From Candidatus Nanohaloarchaea archaeon (lineage in GTDB: Archaea > EX4484-52 > GLR71): a stretch of DNA of 9,503 nt. Position numbers and translations under genes: made by a program. Below the pieces are notes generated by a model, which did not search any database, was not told the DNA's origin, and worked only from the letters and a program-made list of their open reading frames with translations. Below, piece by piece: positions 7,874-9,503 of the stretch; position 1 is the stretch's first letter, and every line of letters starts with the position of its first letter. The DNA lies in the NCBI GenBank assembly GCA_030671745.1, contig DAOVHT010000039.1, forward strand, positions 1-9,503, given 5' to 3'.

Positions 7874-7906
7874 CTATATATACCCAGTTGGACCAATATT
7901 TAAAAT
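7874..7906 (+). promoter_or_regulatory. Promoter region of the coiled-coil/pilin module, two candidate TATA boxes
   Basis: CTATATATAC (7874-7883) and ATATTTAAAAT (7896-7906) are both TATA-like and lie 70-100 bases before the start at 7975. The first would give a leader of about 70 bases and the second about 45. Which is used cannot be decided, and both could be. Confidence 0.45.
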
Positions 7907-7974
7907 AGACAGTGTCATAAATGTGAATGTTTTATTGTCAATCTGTATGTTAAAATAATATTGCTGGTGAAAGA

Positions 7975-8535
7975 ATGGTTAAAAAAGATGATTATGAACA
8001 AATTTCTGATGATGAGGATTATGAAGTAGTACCTTTAACTCCTCTCAGACGGCTGGAGAAAAGAATAACTAGTATGGAATCGTCTAAATCCTTTACTAAT
8101 ATGGAGAGGATGATGGATAAGATACTTGATATGGTCGAGCTTAATCAGAGAATTGTTGATGAGATGGTAAAGGCCAATACTTCACTTCGTGGGGATCTTG
8201 CAACACTTATAGGCAAGATTGATTCTCTTCAGGGAAAATTAACCAGTTTTATTGATATTGTCGAGGAAGCAGGCAAAGAAGATGTTGATGAGTCTGAGGC
8301 CGTATCTGCACTTCGTGGTATGGTTGTGCCTCTTGTTAAAAGTATAACTGATGCTAATGATAAATTGTTAAGGAGTAATGAATCCATTGCTGAGAATCTG
8401 TCTACAATTGATAAAAGACTTAAACGTACAGGTTCTGCATCATCTGCAGGTGGTCAGCATATGCAAAATGCGTCTCCATTTTCGACACAGCAACAAGCTG
8501 TGCCTCAACAGAAGAATCCATATGGCGGTGTTTAA
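7975..8535 (+). CDS. Soluble coiled-coil protein of unknown function, first gene of the pilin module
   Basis: I cannot name this 186-residue protein with confidence. It starts with an acidic stretch (residues 4-17) followed by VVPLTPLRRLEKRI (18-31), a compact Pro/Arg motif that looks like a conserved recognition element. Residues 24-95 and 118-150 are heptad-like and charged, predicted long helices or coiled coil. Residues 151-186 are a Ser/Gln/Gly-rich, probably disordered tail. There is no signal peptide or membrane segment, so it should be cytosolic. The start has a GGTGA ribosome binding site 4 bases upstream. The next gene, a two-helix membrane protein, begins 4 bases after the stop, and a pilin-like gene follows. 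By position it may be a cytosolic adaptor or scaffold of a type IV pilus or archaellum-like machine, in the manner of FlaC/D/E proteins; that is inference from context only. Confidence 0.8.
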   Translation: MVKKDDYEQISDDEDYEVVPLTPLRRLEKRITSMESSKSFTNMERMMDKILDMVELNQRIVDEMVKANTSLRGDLATLIGKIDSLQGKLTSFIDIVEEAGKEDVDESEAVSALRGMVVPLVKSITDANDKLLRSNESIAENLSTIDKRLKRTGSASSAGGQHMQNASPFSTQQQAVPQQKNPYGGV

Positions 8536-8538
8536 TTT

Positions 8539-8757
8539 ATGAAACTTGGACCTGAAATGCTTGAAAACTTTTTGATTGTCTGTATTATGTTGATGACAGT
8601 ATCTGCCTTTTTGATTTTGGGTGGTGGTATGCTTGATTCTGATTATTTGGCAGTGAGTATAACTAATATGCTTCTTCTGCTTGTAGTCGGTGCAATGTAT
8701 TTTAATGCTATGATACTTTTGAGGATCTATAAAATATTGAGTGTAAAGAAAAAGTGA
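8539..8757 (+). CDS. Small two-helix membrane protein
   Basis: A 72-residue protein of unknown function. There are two hydrophobic segments, about residues 11-29 and 43-64, joined by a short loop (MLDSDY). The tail, VKKK, is basic and probably cytoplasmic; with two helices that would put the N-terminus on the same side. There is no recognisable enzymatic motif. GGTG inside the preceding gene lies 8 bases before the ATG. The gene begins 4 bases after the coiled-coil gene and its stop TGA overlaps the alternative GTG start of the pilin gene, so the three are almost certainly co-transcribed. A role as membrane anchor or platform partner for the coiled-coil protein or pilin is possible but only inferred from gene order. 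Confidence 0.75.
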   Translation: MKLGPEMLENFLIVCIMLMTVSAFLILGGGMLDSDYLAVSITNMLLLLVVGAMYFNAMILLRIYKILSVKKK

Positions 8758-8758
8758 T
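8754..8758 (+). promoter_or_regulatory. Ribosome binding site favouring the ATG at 8763
   Basis: GTGAT overlaps the stop of the two-helix gene and is 4 bases before the ATG at 8763. The GTG at 8754 could be a start adding three residues, but it has no good upstream site of its own and the motif fits better as a ribosome binding site. Confidence 0.4.
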
Positions 8759-8762
8759 AATT

Positions 8763-9263
8763 ATGTCTGATAAAAATGTAAATAGAAAAGGAATTACTCC
8801 TGTCATTGCGATAGTACTTTTACTTATGATGACTGTAGCTGCGGCTGGTCTTGCATATGAGTTCATAATGGATATGAGTGCTAAGCAGACTGAAGCTATC
8901 GGGGAACAGGTGAGTGCACAGTCTGATAAGATGCGGACAAATCTGCAGATATTACAGGTACAAAATGGAAGTGGAAATCTTACATTTATGATTAAAAATG
9001 TTGGATCTCTTGCGGTCGGTAAGATTGTCGAAGGTGATATCAATGTGAAAGTTGATGGTGAGATGATTACACCTGATTCTATCGGTGGTGATTGTACGGG
9101 TAGTAGTTTAGAAGTTAAATCTACATGTGATTTAATGATTGAACATGGTTACATGGGTCTTCCTGCAGTTGGTGAAACAACAACCTTTGAAATTATTTTA
9201 GGTAATGGTTATGTTTTAGCATATGGTTGCAATAGGGCATCTTCTACAGATGCATTCTGTTAA
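8763..9263 (+). CDS. Archaeal type IV pilin-like protein with class III signal peptide
   Basis: A 166-residue protein with a short basic N-terminus, MSDKNVNRKG, followed by ITPVIAIVLLLMMTV and a hydrophobic helix to about residue 35. This matches the archaeal pilin N-terminal family (RGxSPVIAxILL type), processed by a prepilin peptidase, probably between Gly10 and Ile11. The mature helix would pack in the filament core and the rest be a beta-rich surface domain. Residues 66-80 hold two N-glycosylation sequons (N68-G-S and N72-L-T) in the QNGSGNLTFMIKN strand pattern common in this family. Four cysteines (111, 122, 156, 166), the last being the C-terminal residue, could form two disulfides outside the cell. 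A membrane-anchored, non-filament pilin-like protein is the alternative. It is the third gene of the module starting at 7975, and a T-rich region follows. Confidence 0.85.
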   Translation: MSDKNVNRKGITPVIAIVLLLMMTVAAAGLAYEFIMDMSAKQTEAIGEQVSAQSDKMRTNLQILQVQNGSGNLTFMIKNVGSLAVGKIVEGDINVKVDGEMITPDSIGGDCTGSSLEVKSTCDLMIEHGYMGLPAVGETTTFEIILGNGYVLAYGCNRASSTDAFC

Positions 9264-9340
9264 TCTCTTTTAATTTTTTCTAATTTTTTTTTAAATATCT
9301 TTTTTTTATATTATTTTTTTGTTTTTCGTCCTTTTTTCTT
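9264..9340 (+). terminator. T-rich terminator region after the pilin-like gene
   Basis: Begins at the stop codon of the pilin-like gene. It contains about six T-runs of 6-9 bases and no convincing hairpin. This is the expected form of an archaeal intrinsic terminator, and it separates the module from the gene starting near 9442. Confidence 0.65.
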
Positions 9341-9376
9341 GATTTATTTTAAAACTATATATCCTACTTTAACGAA

Positions 9377-9385
9377 TTATAAATA
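9377..9385 (+). promoter_or_regulatory. Candidate TATA box for the gene cut by the window end
   Basis: TTATAAATA lies 57 bases before the ATG at 9442, giving a leader of about 30 bases. A second TATA-like CTATATATC lies at 9355-9363. An AT-rich imperfect inverted repeat follows at 9395-9420. The 178-base gap from 9264 to 9441 holds only these elements and the T-tracts. Confidence 0.45.
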
Positions 9386-9441
9386 ACTGATAAAAATTAA
9401 TTTTAATGATTAAATTAATTATATGTATGGATGTAGTTTTT

Positions 9442-9503
9442 ATGAAATCAAATTTTATTCGAAGAAAGGCGCAGGTACAGATAATATCTATGATATTGCT
9501 TCC
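9442..9503 (+). CDS. Start of a second prepilin-like protein, 3'-truncated
   Basis: Only about 20 residues are visible: a basic N-terminus, MKSNFIRRK, then AQVQIISMILL. A basic head followed by a small residue, a polar residue and a hydrophobic run is the layout of a class III (type IV prepilin) signal peptide, with cleavage likely around Lys-Ala or Ala-Gln. An in-frame ATG at 9427 would add five residues (MDVVF). Another frame is also open from 9423 to the window end, so the assignment rests on the signal-peptide pattern. If right, this is a second pilin-like subunit next to the first, with its own promoter. Confidence 0.5.
   Translation, partial: MKSNFIRRKAQVQIISMILL

Noticed and set aside
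7927..7953. Eight-codon upstream frame in the leader of the coiled-coil gene (MFYCQSVC).
   Set aside because: It has no ribosome binding site and its length is what chance would give. There is nothing to suggest a leader peptide.

Overview
The window looks archaeal. It encodes a group II chaperonin (thermosome) with a GGM-rich tail, and its pilin-type genes have class III (type IV prepilin) signal peptides. It also has TATA-like promoter elements, GGTGA/GGGAG-type ribosome binding sites and oligo-T tracts where terminators would be expected. The DNA is AT-rich, every convincing gene is on the + strand, and spacing is tight. The pairing of an aminosugar operon with small pilin-like genes would suit an uncultivated lineage such as a DPANN archaeon. 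That placement is only a guess; no rRNA or other taxonomic marker is present.

Region 1 (bases 2-5995) is an aminosugar-nucleotide operon. In order it holds the C-terminal two thirds of GlmS (fructose-6-P to glucosamine-6-P), a phosphohexomutase, a GlmU-like protein (nucleotidyltransferase fold plus left-handed beta-helix acyltransferase), a HAD-family hydrolase and a second phosphohexomutase. Together these could carry fructose-6-P to UDP-GlcNAc or a related UDP-sugar. The last four genes are packed with gaps of 0-16 bases or overlaps, which suggests one transcript. The GlmU-like protein has substitutions at several nucleotidyltransferase motif positions. The two mutases have intact catalytic Ser and Asp motifs but different sugar-recognition loops.

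Region 2 (5996-7830) is a thermosome gene with its own TATA promoter. A small inverted repeat flanks the TATA box, and a T-rich terminator region follows the gene.

Region 3 (7831-9503) is a probable surface-filament module. It holds a soluble coiled-coil protein, a 72-residue two-helix membrane protein and a type IV pilin-like protein with two N-glycosylation sequons and four cysteines. After a T-rich stretch and a fresh promoter, a second gene begins that also has a prepilin-like N-terminus; the window end cuts it off. UDP-sugars from region 1 could feed glycosylation of such surface proteins, but nothing in the sequence links the regions directly.

No tRNA, rRNA, CRISPR array, insertion sequence or integrase was seen. 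The best candidates for under-described biology are the coiled-coil/two-helix/pilin module and the GlmU-like protein with its altered nucleotidyltransferase motifs.
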